From Rhizopus arrhizus (taxonomy: Eukaryota; Mucoromycota; Mucoromycetes; Mucorales; Rhizopodaceae): DNA of 64,000 nt. Shown here one piece after another: positions 47,170 to 57,609 of this stretch (position 1 is the stretch's first letter; each line of letters begins with the position of its first letter). The notes under the pieces were generated by a model. That model made no database searches, was not told the origin of the DNA, and saw only the letters and a program-made list of their open reading frames with translations. The stretch is taken from the NCBI GenBank assembly GCA_024220505.1, contig JAKZZE010000004.1, positions 2,356,001 through 2,420,000 on the forward strand, written 5' to 3'. The translations under genes and the position numbers were made by a program.

Positions 47170-50100
47170 AGTAATGTTTTTTTTCTAAAAAAAAGGATAA
47201 AAGAGAAAAGAAGAGTACTATACTCTGTTTGCTTTTATACCTCTTTTTTTTTCTGTCCCATAAAATTAATGGTCTAGGAAAATAGTATCTCGGATATTTT
47301 ATAAATATTAACTATAAAACAGTATCGGAAAGGCTCTCAGGGTAATTCAAAATGTCTCTCTTTATCCTTTTCAGTGTTGATCTTTATACTATTACACTCA
47401 ATAGTGCATTGAATAGCAATAACCAGTTTATATTAATCATGACTTGAAACAGGTCAAGTTTATTCTGTATGTCAAAAATATTTAATAATTAGCTTACATT
47501 ATGTGCTTGTTTATTGAAGAAAGTAGTTTTATTAAATAGCTAGTTCTACCTTTTTGTTCGTAATATTGGCGGTTAAATGAAAATCCATTGAAGCAGTATA
47601 TACATACGTAGTAGCTTATTTTGAAAGAAGTAATAGGAATGATAATTTTAGAGTTAACTGGGATCATCAAACCCCAGGGAAAAAAAAATATTGCCTCAAT
47701 TTGGTTAATAAACATAATCAGAACCAATCAATCCTCAATCATTTCCAACTTTACAATTCTTATTTGCATGTACGTGAAAGTCTGACAAGTAGATCAATAT
47801 CGATGCTCAAAGGCACATAAACCACATAAAGCGACGTTTTTTTCTTTGTTCGGAGAAAATTGAGCACTGGTTTTGTTACATTATGTTAGTAAAGTTTTAA
47901 TCTTGTATAATCCACTTGTTAGTGTTAAAATAGTACCTTGAATGCCTCTTTACACACAGAATTATATAAATTTTACAATATTCTGTAAGCTACATAGTTA
48001 GTATCTTAATCAAGGTGCAGAAGCCAAAGATATATTCTACTTCTAATCGAGATTTTTTAATTTAATATCTCTTGGTACACTTGTAATCTTCAAAAGAATC
48101 TTGTAAGATTTAATAGTTAATTGAAAGAATAAAAAAATCATAAAGACAGCGCACTAAAACCATCTACAATGCAGTTTAACTCATCGATCTCTTGCTTAGC
48201 CTTTCACTCCCTTCATTCTTCTACATCGGGCTATTTTTGATTGGCGGATTATTTAAGCAAATAGGTTCAGCCGATTATTTTAAGAATGTATGTAAAAATA
48301 GAGTAGACTAATGATTGAAAGTGTCATATCCATCTATGGTCAACTTTTTTAACCTGACGTGTTTATTTTTGTCATTGTACATATACTTTCGCCAACATGA
48401 GCTTGCAAAACTAGCTTCTGATGTAAGAAGTGTAACTATATCAAAGATTAGAAATAACAATCTAAAATTGTCTTTTAAATTATGTTCTTTAATACCGGTC
48501 TCTCTCATCATATTGTTTTTAAAGCTTAATTTCTCTTGTTGCTTGTTCCATTTTTTCTGTTTGATCAATAACCGGTCCTTAATTTTGAACTCTCTTGTTT
48601 CTATTTCTCTCCATCGAAAGTCGGCAATATTTGTTCTCAATCCGGCTAGTTGGCTGTATAGCAAACAAAGTGATAAAGATCTTTCTGACATTTAAAGAGG
48701 CATTATGGTTTGATATCTAGATTATATAATGAACAATGTGTGCTTTATGTCTTATTCTTTTATAAAGTTGATCACATTTTTTTCAACGGAAATCTTTTGG
48801 GCCTTTTATATATAAATAAAATAAAAAAACTTGAAGTTATTGATGAGATTAGAAAAAGTCAAACCTAAACTGCTAGGATACAAGTACATGACAAAAGCTC
48901 GTTCTCTAGTAATCTTTAGTGTTTATAAAACTTACATACCTAATAGGTAATATCTCTATCAGCAACAAAACAAAAATAAAATTCATTAACAATAGAGGAT
49001 AATAACAACAAATGAATGATACAAAAGCATTCAAAACAAGTAAATCATTATATAATTTAACCAAAACCTTAAAGACTACTACGTTCTATAGACGGTTGTC
49101 ACATAATATTAGCTAGTAATGTTGTATATGACAATGTTATTTTTAACTAATTCCATACAAAGTACAAAAGCATCCTTTGCTTATAGTTCTTATGAAACTA
49201 AAAACAATAGCAAAGAAAAATAGTTTATTAAACATGTTAATTTAGTTTTATCGTATAAAAGAAAAGAGTGGCATTTTCCGTTTATGAAACGGTTTACAGG
49301 GTCATAAGATGTGAGACTGCATTTCCTTGCAGAGAACCTGTTTCCAAAAGAAGGTTGCCACACGATGTTCCTTTCTTGTTTTCCTCATTTTAAAAACACT
49401 TTCGAGCTTAGAAAATAAAAAGTATAACCTGTCGACAAAATACATGCAGTCTTTTCTAAAAAAAAAGGAACAATCAAGCAGCAACTTGCTTCAGATCATA
49501 ACCTTTATCACCAAAGAAAAAGGTAAAAGTAGATAAAACAACTGTATCAAGACAGGACTTTTTATTGTTTATGAAAGTTTATCTATACAGCATTTGACGG
49601 ATATTAGAAGTTCTGTAAGAACAAATAAAAAGTAGTATGTCGTCTGTAATTGAAGTGAACAACAGCAGACTTCTGAAATGTATCAGTAAATATTTTCAAA
49701 AATAGCATCCTTTATTAGCTTGAAACGAAAAGGCTAATTGAGAACAAGTAAGAAAAAACATGGCTATAGCCTTTGACGGTAAACACAGCAGTTGTATCCA
49801 TGTTAAATTGTATGTTCATTAATATGTATGCTGTGTATGTCAATAATTAAATATTCAAGTTTAGACAAAGAGTTTATCACTTCTGATTTAAGCGAAGAGC
49901 CTATAAATATAATGCAATAAAAATACCAATGTTTATCACTGTGGTGTGTGTTTGATATTTTAGGTTAAACATAAAACAAATAAGAATGAATGCTTTCGCA
50001 GGCTAAACAGCTAGGGCTGTGAAGCCTAGTAAATGAAGTATCCCAACTACGAGCCCAAATTTTTAAACGTAATTAAACTGGTAGTAAGAGCCATGTGGCG

Positions 50101-51288
50101 CTTTGAAGTATTGTCGAAAAAGTAATACAAAAATGTTGGATGAACGGGGATTAGAGGACTAAATTACCATGTGCGTCATCTAATCCTTGCTTTACACAAT
50201 TTTCAAACATAAGCTTAACAATAAAGCGACAATAGACCAATGATCCTAAATAGGGCGTACTATAATTGCTATTAAAACCGGATAATTGAGAAAGCTGTTA
50301 TGTTTTTAACTTGCGAGTGATAATGATTTATACATTTAATTGGTTTAATTATTAATTGGCTTTAAATATGATATAATATGAGTAGAAAGCCACTTTATAC
50401 AGACTGAAAAGTGAATTTGAACAAAAGAGAATGATAAAACTATGTAATTGCTGCCATAATACTATTAGAAAAGGAATAGTAGGAAATATGCTATATAGCG
50501 AATTTTACAAAAATACATATCAGTGATCCTCTATTATAACATTATGTTATGATTTAAAACTATGCTTGCTATAAAAACTAGATGATTAGACTTGGCTGAG
50601 ATTATGCTTAATTTTTTCTAGTTTACAGTCTTCGTAGCATCATTCAGTTGAAAAATCAAATCTTAAGCTATCAAATATATGATTATAGTAATGATAGCTG
50701 TAAGAATAAGCCATCAGAGTCTTTTTTTTTTTAAAAAATTTCTGACTTTATTTTATGATGAAGATCAAACTCCAATGCTGGCAAAAAACATAGGAATTTG
50801 CTATTAAATAAATAACAGAATTCTATTGGTTCAATGTTTGAGCGGAAATGAATCATGGGACTTTACGTAATATTCTGAATTAAATATGAAAATATTTTTT
50901 TCCCCATTTATTTCCTCTTTTCTTTTATTGTTTATCATTAAAAGGTAAGTTATTTATTTTTGCTTTTGGTCATTGAGCTATAAATTCTTGTTTTCCTTAG
51001 ACTCTCCTCTACCCTTCTCCTTTTTTAATCCCAAGAAGAACTTCTTTTCTTACATAACAAGCATAAGAAAAAAGGACTAGAAAAAGAAAAAAGAAAACAA
51101 AGAAAAAAAAAAGAGAAAGAAAAAGAAAAATAAATAATTTATATTAACGGTTTCTTTTTTCTTTGCAAAGAAAGTTTTTGTTTTTATTTTCATTTAATTT
51201 GAACTTATTAAAAAAAGTTAAAAAAGAAAAAAAAACCCTTATTTCAGAACACTTACAATTTGAACTTTTTACACATTTTTATATAAAA
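47170..51288. other. Large AT-rich gene-poor region
   Basis: 4.1 kb. Overlapping open frames on both strands near 48308-48695 (126-127 codons) exist, but neither has a recognised motif and both could be chance. No tRNA, snRNA or terminal repeat found by eye. The last ~250 bp before PCF11 are A-rich and probably its leader or promoter. Confidence 0.4.
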
Positions 51289-53422
51289 ATGTCTGTGAAT
51301 ACAATGAATGATCAACAGAGAAGGCAATATCAACAGCAGCAACAACAGCAACAGCAACAAGGAAATAGAGATCTTGAAATACTTCGAAGGAATTATCGTA
51401 CGGCATTATCTGAACTTACATTTAATAGTAAACCAATTATTACCAATCTAACTATTATGGCTCAAGAAAATCAAGGTGCTGCTACTGTTATTGTAAAAGA
51501 AATTGAAAATCAACTAAGGATTGTAAGTAAAAATAAAAACAATTCAAGTTAAATAAGAAGTATATTAAAGTCAATTAGAATGCGGTTGGACAAAAACTGC
51601 CTGTTCTTTATTTAATTGATTCTATTTGTAAGAATGTTGGTGGTATTTATATAACAATATTTGGAAGAAATATGGTCAATGTCTTTTTAGACGCTTATAC
51701 TTTAAGTGAGCCAAGTGTTAGAGAAAGGTTTGAAAGGTTACTACAAACATGGAAGAATGGTATGCCTGGTGGTCGCCCTGTGTTTCCTCGTCATGTTATT
51801 GAGCCAATTGAAAAATCTATTATTTATATTCGAGAAAAACAAGCAAAACAATCTAATAACATTCATGTTAATCCTAATTTTGTAAATAAGGTAATAAACA
51901 ATGCTATTGATAAAAAGGAGAAGAGAAATAATGAAAATAATTATAAAAGGATAAGCATCTTCAAGCTAATAGCAGAGATCCACGCTATAAAACTACAATT
52001 CCTTCTGTTACTACAACCACTCAACAAACAAAGCAAGAAACTTTATCGGTAAAAATAACTTCTTTATTTACATGTTCATAAACTTATTTTTTTTTTGTTT
52101 AAAATAATAGCCATCTTCAACAGCAAATATCTTGGCACAAATACAATCAATACTTCCTCAACAGCCACAGCCCATGCATACATATCAAACAACAGCAAAC
52201 ACATTAAATAAACCTACTGCACCACAAGTACAAATAACACAATCACCAGCAAGTAATTCTGTAAAGCAACTTATTGGCCAGGTAATAAAAGACTGTTTTA
52301 TGTTGTATTTATTTATTCATTTCTTTTTTTTGGAAAAGATTCAAGCTATCCTACCTACACTTTCTCCTGCTCAAGCAAATCCAATTGAACAATATCTCTC
52401 TCAAATTGCTTCTACAACTGCTACTACTAGTGCAAATATTGTTACTGCTACTCCTACTATAACTAGTAGCATAATTAATAGCACATCATCGCCATTACTC
52501 AATAAATCTCCTGTTATCAACACTGCATCAGTTTTATCCTCAACTCCATACGCGGCATCTCCTACTCCCGTTCCTGCCGTTGCTAAAGTGGACACTGCTG
52601 ACCTCTTAAAAAGCTTAACTTCCATGGGTTACTTGGATCCAGCACCAAGCAAGCCATTGAGCTTGGAGAGTTTAGGTCCATTTGTGTTAGATTCTAAAGA
52701 CCTTCAGATTCCTCGGCCTGGTGCTATTGAATTGCTCTATTCTGCTGAACCTCTTCAGTGCAAACAGTGTGGTTTCCGATATCCTAAAACTGAAAAAGGT
52801 CAACAAAAGATGGATGCACATTTAGATTCGCACTTTAGACAAAACAGAAAGATGAAAGAGAGAGTAAAACGTGGCTTATCTCGTTCTTGGTTTGTTACTG
52901 TAGAAGAATGGATTCACGGCGAAGGAGGAGAGTCTATGAGCCAACAAGGTAAAAATTAATACGATACAATGGCAGTTTAAATTCTAAGTAAATGATACGT
53001 GTTTTAGTACCTACTTTCCTTCATGATGGGATGGGACATGCTGTTAAGCCTAATGAAGGTGCCAATTCAACTGAAGATGTTATCAACCCAGATGATCATA
53101 CAGTTATTAAGCAAACCGATGAAAGAATAACATGTCCTATTTGTGGCGAGACATTCGTTGACTTCTGGAACGATGATGAAGAGGAATGGATGTATAAAAA
53201 CGCCGTCATGGAAAGTAATAAAATTTACCATGCTACTTGCCATGCAGATGCTGTCAAGGGAGGAACCTTGGCTGATAATTTAAATAATATTAGTTTGAAA
53301 CGTAAATTAGAAGATGAAAATCAACCAGAAGTAAGTTTGATCATTTTGCCTCTTTTAAATAAATATGATTACTCATTGTTTTTAATTTGTCTTTGTAGAC
53401 TAAGCAACAGCGCACCGAATGA
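51289..53422 (+). CDS. PCF11: mRNA 3'-end cleavage factor subunit Pcf11
   Basis: Seven exons: 51289-51522, 51579-51890, 51950-52048, 52111-52281, 52339-52948, 53008-53330 and 53399-53422, all phase-matched, giving 590 aa. A poly-Gln run (residues 13-24) precedes the CTD-interacting domain (~29-160: [46 protein letters not shown]). Later come RDPRYK, a Thr/Ser/Pro-rich stretch, and two Cys/His zinc clusters (CKQCGFRY...MDAHLDSHF and [21 protein letters not shown]...YHATCH) flanking the Clp1-binding region. Pcf11 bridges RNA polymerase II Ser2-phosphorylated CTD to cleavage factor IA for polyadenylation and termination. The ATG at 51289 is chosen because the frame upstream is A/T-rich noise. 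Ends 148 bp from the convergent VPS60 gene. Confidence 0.93.
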
Positions 53423-53570
53423 AGACACTTTAAATAAACGTACAAGGGATTTTTTTTATCCTTTTGTTATAATAAACATTTGCACATAAAACTTTTTTTA
53501 TTTTTGATTATAAACTGAAATGAAGCATTAAGAGAAAATTTTATTGATAAAATAAATTGAGCTCAATAAA

Positions 53571-54596
53571 TTAAGCCTTCATAGGACCTTCAGCTGTAAC
53601 GGGTAAACCAAATTCATCTAATTTAACGCCCTGTAGCAAGTAAGAGTGAATAGAATAGAATTAATATATAAAAAGACTTCTTTACCGATTGAGGATCTGT
53701 TTCTGCCGTCTTTGGAAGTTCCAAATCCGGTGTTTCCTGTAAATAAGAAGGTACATCTTCCTCCTCAAACTCTAGCTCATCACCAAGCGCATCCAATTCT
53801 AATATTAATATATGGTAAGCTTTCAATTTATGAAACGTTGATTATCTGCTTATTTTTTGTTTACCAGCTTCGAGGTCATCCACATCAACATCATCTGGTA
53901 AATTGTATGATCTGCCAAGAGTTTCCTGTACCTCATTGGCTTGTTCCATCAAGTCTTCCATTTCATCCTGTAATTGCTATATTGAAAAGTTAGATATATG
54001 CTTCTGCCAAGCAAAAAAAGTGTGCTTACATCAATCTTGTCCAGATCAACATTCTTGTATTGCTTTTTCATTTCTTTATTTGCTGTTTGCATAGCATCTA
54101 CAGTAGCCATAACATTTCGTAAGTTTTCAGTCGTCATTTGTGCCTGTTCCATATTAAATGATTGCTGCTGTAAATTATCTCTTTGAGCCTCATATCTAAA
54201 TGCCAAGGAAAAAATAAGTAAACCAAGGTCATCACAAGTGAATCTACTTGCAGTTTCTTTTGTTTCAGCACTCGTAACGCCTTTTGTTGAACATTTTTCT
54301 AAAGTTTATTTAGTATTTTATGTACGCTTCTATTGTATTCCTTTTTACCTTTGCTGGACCTTCTCTCATTTTCTTTAATTGGTCCCTATACCTTGTGAGT
54401 TCCGCATCTAATTTTTTTATTTTTACTTCGACAGCATCAACCCTTACGTCGGCCTGATAAAGAAAAGACATTGAGATTAGAAGAGAGAATGTATTCGTAT
54501 ATATATATATTTAGTTTTTTAACTACTTACAGAATTGATGGCATCCGTTAGTGTAGGTTTAGGAACTTTCTTGCTAGAACCAAAAAGTCTATTCAT
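53571..54596 (-). CDS. VPS60: ESCRT-III-associated protein Vps60/CHMP5
   Basis: Seven exons: 54596-54531, 54453-54349, 54298-54252, 54195-54030, 53976-53865, 53798-53686 and 53630-53571, giving 222 aa, near the human CHMP5 length. MNRLFGSSK at the start, [44 protein letters not shown] and the acidic C-terminal [13 protein letters not shown] (MIM-like) are diagnostic. The protein ends [16 protein letters not shown]. It acts at endosomes in multivesicular-body sorting with Vta1/Vps4. The third intron (54196-54251) has a GC donor (AAACT|GCAAGT): only this gives KKL-YEAQRDN in frame. Confidence 0.95.
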
Positions 54597-54857
54597 TTTT
54601 GTTTTGAAAAAGAAAAAGGTCCAAATTATGCTGTGTAGCGCTATTTAAATTGTTGATGTGAAATCGCGCTCTTAAGATTCACGGTAATTCTTTACGAAGA
54701 AAGCCTTTATGACATGTAAAAAGCAATTGATTTTAATAATTTTCGGTACCTTTGGACTATAGTTAGGTGGTTGGCTTAGTCACTTAGAAATCCAAATAGT
54801 AAGGAGCCTTCCTCTCGAAATTTAAAACGGCTTAACCAAGTTTATCAAACCTCAAAA

Positions 54858-54998
54858 GTACATGGAAGTACGATTAAACAGATTTTTATTTATAAATAAT
54901 TAAACCTCTATTGGGTGCACGATTGTAATATTACATCTTTTCCGCCCGAGGCAGTTCATAAAGGAAAGATAGTGGTGACTAAAAAACCCTTTTGGGAT
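54858..54998 (-). mobile_element. Truncated 3' end of the retroelement
   Basis: About 140 bp starting with the 14-mer GTACATGGAAGTAC and continuing CGATTAAACAGATTTTTATT, then ...GGGTGCACGA...CCGCCCGAGGCAGTTC...AAAAACCCTTTTGGGAT. It aligns over its length with the 3' end of the adjacent larger copy (from 55013). The polarity is that of the larger copy (minus). Confidence 0.6.
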
Positions 54999-56083
54999 GT
55001 ACATGGAAGTACGATTAAACAAGTTTTATTTATTAAACCCAAGTGGGCACGCAGTATTTTTATACTAATTTTGCCCGGGTCAGTTCAAAGAGTGAAAGAA
55101 GTATCTAAAAACCCCTCTGGGATTGAGGGTAAAAAAGTTATAGTTTGAAGAAAGGGGACAGAGAAATGGATCCCAGAAAGAGAGGCTATTGAGAAAACAG
55201 TAAGTAGAGCTCATGTGTTTTTGACGGGAAAGAGCTCAGGAAAGTCGCCACGATCTATATATCCTTTGTTAGCGAAGAAACTGGCTACAGCCCGCTTGAT
55301 AGGGCCTCTAAGGTGATCGAGAGCACGAAGGATACGACACAGAAACAGGCCACGTGCGGCGCACGTCCTGTCCGCTTCGTCATAGTCGTCGTATTTAGGA
55401 TCACGAAGGTTCGAGGGGTCTAAAGGATCATAATCATCTTGAACGGGGATCTCAAAGTTCTTTAATAGCGAACGGAGTTCAGTTTCGTAATCATTATGAA
55501 TTAGGAGGGCAACAAGGTCGCGGTCGGGGTAATGAATGTTGAGGATACGCCTGGTATTAATATTCAGTTGTCGTAGACGAGAGCGTATTTGACCTATAGG
55601 AAGGCGGCGGCGTATAGGCAGGTATAGGAATTTGTAGCTATGGTTGGTCGAGCGAACACTGAAGGTGCCAGCAGCAGCCATTTGACTAGGAAGGGGCGTG
55701 GAAGCTTTAAGCTTGGCAGCTTTCTGAGGAAGAGAAGAACCCAAATCGGAAGGCGGAGGACGTTTCTGAGGAGACTTGGGTTGCGATGAGGTTTCGGATG
55801 CCAGTGAGGGAGACGTAAGTGGAGGAGGTACCGGTGGAGAGGAGACCAAAGTGGAAGCGGGTTTCTTAGAAGCAACGGCGTTGGATGCATGAGCTAATCG
55901 CTCAAGGAGGGAAGCGTTTTGTTGCTTGAGTCGGGTGATTTCAGCCTTAGCTGCAGCGAGTTCTGCTTGTAGCTGCTTTACAGTTGGCATGGATCAAGTC
56001 TGTTGTTGTGGATAGCTTTCCAAATAAGGCAAGAATCTATGGAAAGTGATGGAAAGCGGAAAAAGAGCTGTACATGGAAGTAC
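54999..56083 (-). mobile_element. Non-LTR retroelement copy with an open ORF1, bounded by 14 bp repeats
   Basis: Minus-strand element with 5' leader at about 56069-55991, ORF1 at 55990-55211 and 3' UTR at 55210-55013. GTACATGGAAGTAC occurs at 54999-55012 and again at 56070-56083, as a target-site duplication would; a third copy lies at 54858. No reverse-transcriptase ORF is present between ORF1 and the 3' UTR, so this is internally deleted and non-autonomous. Confidence 0.6.
55211..55990 (-). CDS. Retroelement ORF1 (gag-like) protein, uninterrupted
   Basis: 259 aa. Residues 1-40 form a coiled coil (VKQLQAELAAAKAEITRLKQ). Residues 40-110 are Pro/Ser/Ala-rich. Residues ~110-180 (YKFLYLPIRRRLPIGQIRSR and LRQLNINTRRIL, then DLVALLIHNDYETELRSLLK) have the strand-helix-strand rhythm of an RRM-like domain, and a short conserved C-terminal module (RTCAARGLFLCRILRALDHL) follows. 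This order (trimerising coil, then RNA-binding fold) resembles ORF1 proteins of LINE elements. GC-rich codon use differs from neighbouring host genes. Two diverged copies are at 43.4 and 44.2-44.6 kb. The family assignment to non-LTR elements rests partly on the shared 3' UTR with the RT fragment at 20.9-21.5 kb. Confidence 0.65.
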   Translation of the reverse strand: MPTVKQLQAELAAAKAEITRLKQQNASLLERLAHASNAVASKKPASTLVSSPPVPPPLTSPSLASETSSQPKSPQKRPPPSDLGSSLPQKAAKLKASTPLPSQMAAAGTFSVRSTNHSYKFLYLPIRRRLPIGQIRSRLRQLNINTRRILNIHYPDRDLVALLIHNDYETELRSLLKNFEIPVQDDYDPLDPSNLRDPKYDDYDEADRTCAARGLFLCRILRALDHLRGPIKRAVASFFANKGYIDRGDFPELFPVKNT

Positions 56084-56184
56084 ACTATTTCCAGAAATTA
56101 AAGTCGCCGTGACTTGTCGCAATTACATATAAATTGTATTATAAAACTTCACAAAATGCGACTTCAATTTCTGGAAATAGTGTA
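56081..56184. mobile_element. Miniature TIR element (104 bp, TA-flanked, Tc1/mariner-type MITE)
   Basis: 27 bp terminal inverted repeats, 56081-56107 and 56158-56184, differ at a single base. Each outer end is TA followed by CACTATTTCCAGAAATT, so the element sits between TA dinucleotides as Tc1/mariner insertions do. The ~50 bp centre has no coding capacity. It lies at the 5' border of the retroelement copy and 40 bp before the U6-like sequence. Confidence 0.75.
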
Positions 56185-56208
56185 TAAGTATCAAGTAGTA
56201 AAGCCTTT

Positions 56209-56252
56209 ATGAGGAGATATATCGACATGCTCATTGAGCCTCTGTCACTTAT

Positions 56253-56284
<32 letters not shown>

Positions 56285-56324
56285 GGCCCCTGCACAAGGA
56301 TGACACTAAATGAGGAGATATATC
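56209..56324. repeat. 15 bp direct repeats flanking the U6-like sequence
   Basis: ATGAGGAGATATATC at 56209-56223 and again, identical, at 56310-56324. They bracket the U6-like core exactly. Confidence 0.8.
56224..56309 (+). ncRNA. U6: U6 snRNA-like sequence (gene or retrocopy)
   Basis: Contains the invariant U6 core AAAATTGGAACGATACAGAG then AAGATTAGCATGGCCCCTGC and ACAAGGATGACACT, including the ACAGAGA box and AGC catalytic triad. A 5' stem is possible (GACA-GCTC-ATT-GAGC-TGTC). The 3' part after GACACT does not match the usual U6 tail and only TTATTTT follows at 56334-56340, a weak pol III stop. A TATAAG box at 56183-56188 would sit ~40 bp upstream but belongs partly to the TIR element. 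With flanking 15 bp repeats it may be a 3'-shortened retrocopy rather than the functional gene. Confidence 0.7.
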
Positions 56325-56340
56325 AGTTTACTGTTATTTT

Positions 56341-56831
56341 GAAAAATGTACATACAAAGTTTTTCTTAAAAATAGCTAGTTATGTGTAGTGACTAAGCTA
56401 AAAAAGAGGTGATGACTTCAAAATAATTTTAAGACTCTACATGTTCATAAATATATTAGAAGCGGAAAGAAAATTTGATCCGGATATACTTATAATGTCT
56501 TTTATATCATCTGCTATAAAGTAAGTTTGCAAATCTATACCATTGTTGAAAATCAACTGAAGTCCTAATCAGGAAATTTAAGTCATCGGAGAAATGGTTT
56601 TTCGCCTTTCTTTTCAAAAATGCATGAAAAAGCTTGGTACTCTGCAAGACATTCAACTTTTACATGTCTAAGCCACTTACCATCTTTTTAGTGTTTGTCC
56701 GGAAAAGCCCTCTTGGTTGTCGGACTATTTTCAATCTCAGTTGTGCTTCGGAAAAGCTCTATCTTGCGTGTAAATGTATTCATGAGACTGAACTATCAAC
56801 CGTTCTTTCTCTGACTATATAATCCATAACA
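56341..56831. other. Intergenic, upstream of RPL14
   Basis: 490 bp with no recognisable gene. The short ORF at 56634-56822 has no motif. It probably contains the RPL14 promoter; no defined element was identified. Confidence 0.45.
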
Positions 56832-57553
56832 ATGGTTGTACGTATCCGTCCAAAATTATTATAAAACAGAAAAATAGATAAAAGGAGAATGGATGTTTGA
56901 AAAAAGATGGATGAAAAGAGTGGAGGGGAATAAGGGCAAAATAGGAAATTAGGGGAGAGAGAAGAGGACATGAAGGGAATTAAATTGCAAATAGAATGGA
57001 TATTAAACTAAATTTGTATAGCAAGGTACCTTTAAGCGTCAAGTCGAAGTTGGCCGTGTTGTCCTTATTAACCACGGTGCTGATGCTGGCAAATTAGCTG
57101 TCATCGTTGATATTATTGACCACAACCGCGTAAGTCTTTTATAATAACGATCTGGATAAAGTTTGACTGAATTGGGAATGACTATTAGGCTCTCATTGAC
57201 GGCCCCACCACTGGCGTTGCTCGTCAAGCTTTCCCTTACCGCCGTTTGGTTTTGACTCCCATTGTTCTCAAGAAACTCCCCCGTAGTGTCGGTCAATCCG
57301 CTCTTAAGAAGGCTTTGGAAAAGAGCGATGTCATTGCTGCCTGGAACAAGACCGCCTGGGCCAAGAAGATCGAACAACGCAAGATTCGTACTTCTTTGTC
57401 CGATTTCGACCGCTTCAAGTTGAACAAGTTGAAAAACAAGGTAACAGAAAAATGAAAGGTTAAAAAAGGGTTATATGTTTAAATCCGAGTTTTATTTTAT
57501 TATAGCGTCGTTTCGCTCTTGCCTCAACTGTCAAGGCTGCCAAGAAGCAATAA
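56832..57553 (+). CDS. RPL14: 60S ribosomal protein L14 (eL14)
   Basis: Exons 56832-56837, 57022-57129, 57189-57440 and 57506-57553, giving 137 aa. Exon 1 is just ATGGTT followed by donor GTACGT. The protein reads [40 protein letters not shown] (KOW/SH3-like barrel), then LPRSVG and [20 protein letters not shown], ending [16 protein letters not shown], typical of eL14. Exon bodies show the same high-expression codon bias as RPL7. A 6-nt first exon with a 184-nt first intron is a common ribosomal-gene layout. Its stop lies 56 bp from the stop of the convergent EST1/SMG-type gene. Confidence 0.93.
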
Positions 57554-57609
57554 GGAGGTCCTTTTTTTTCTTCGTTAAATAAAAGCACATGTTTTAATAT
57601 GTACTTCAT

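Noticed and set aside
48308..48695. Two opposite 126-127 codon ORFs
   Set aside because: They overlap almost completely on both strands, have no motif, no upstream exon and lie in an AT-rich desert; chance is the simpler explanation.
54858..55140. Tandem pair as the LTR of an LTR retrotransposon
   Set aside because: The two ~140 bp units lie on one side only, lack TG...CA ends, and match the 3' UTR of the non-LTR family at the other loci.
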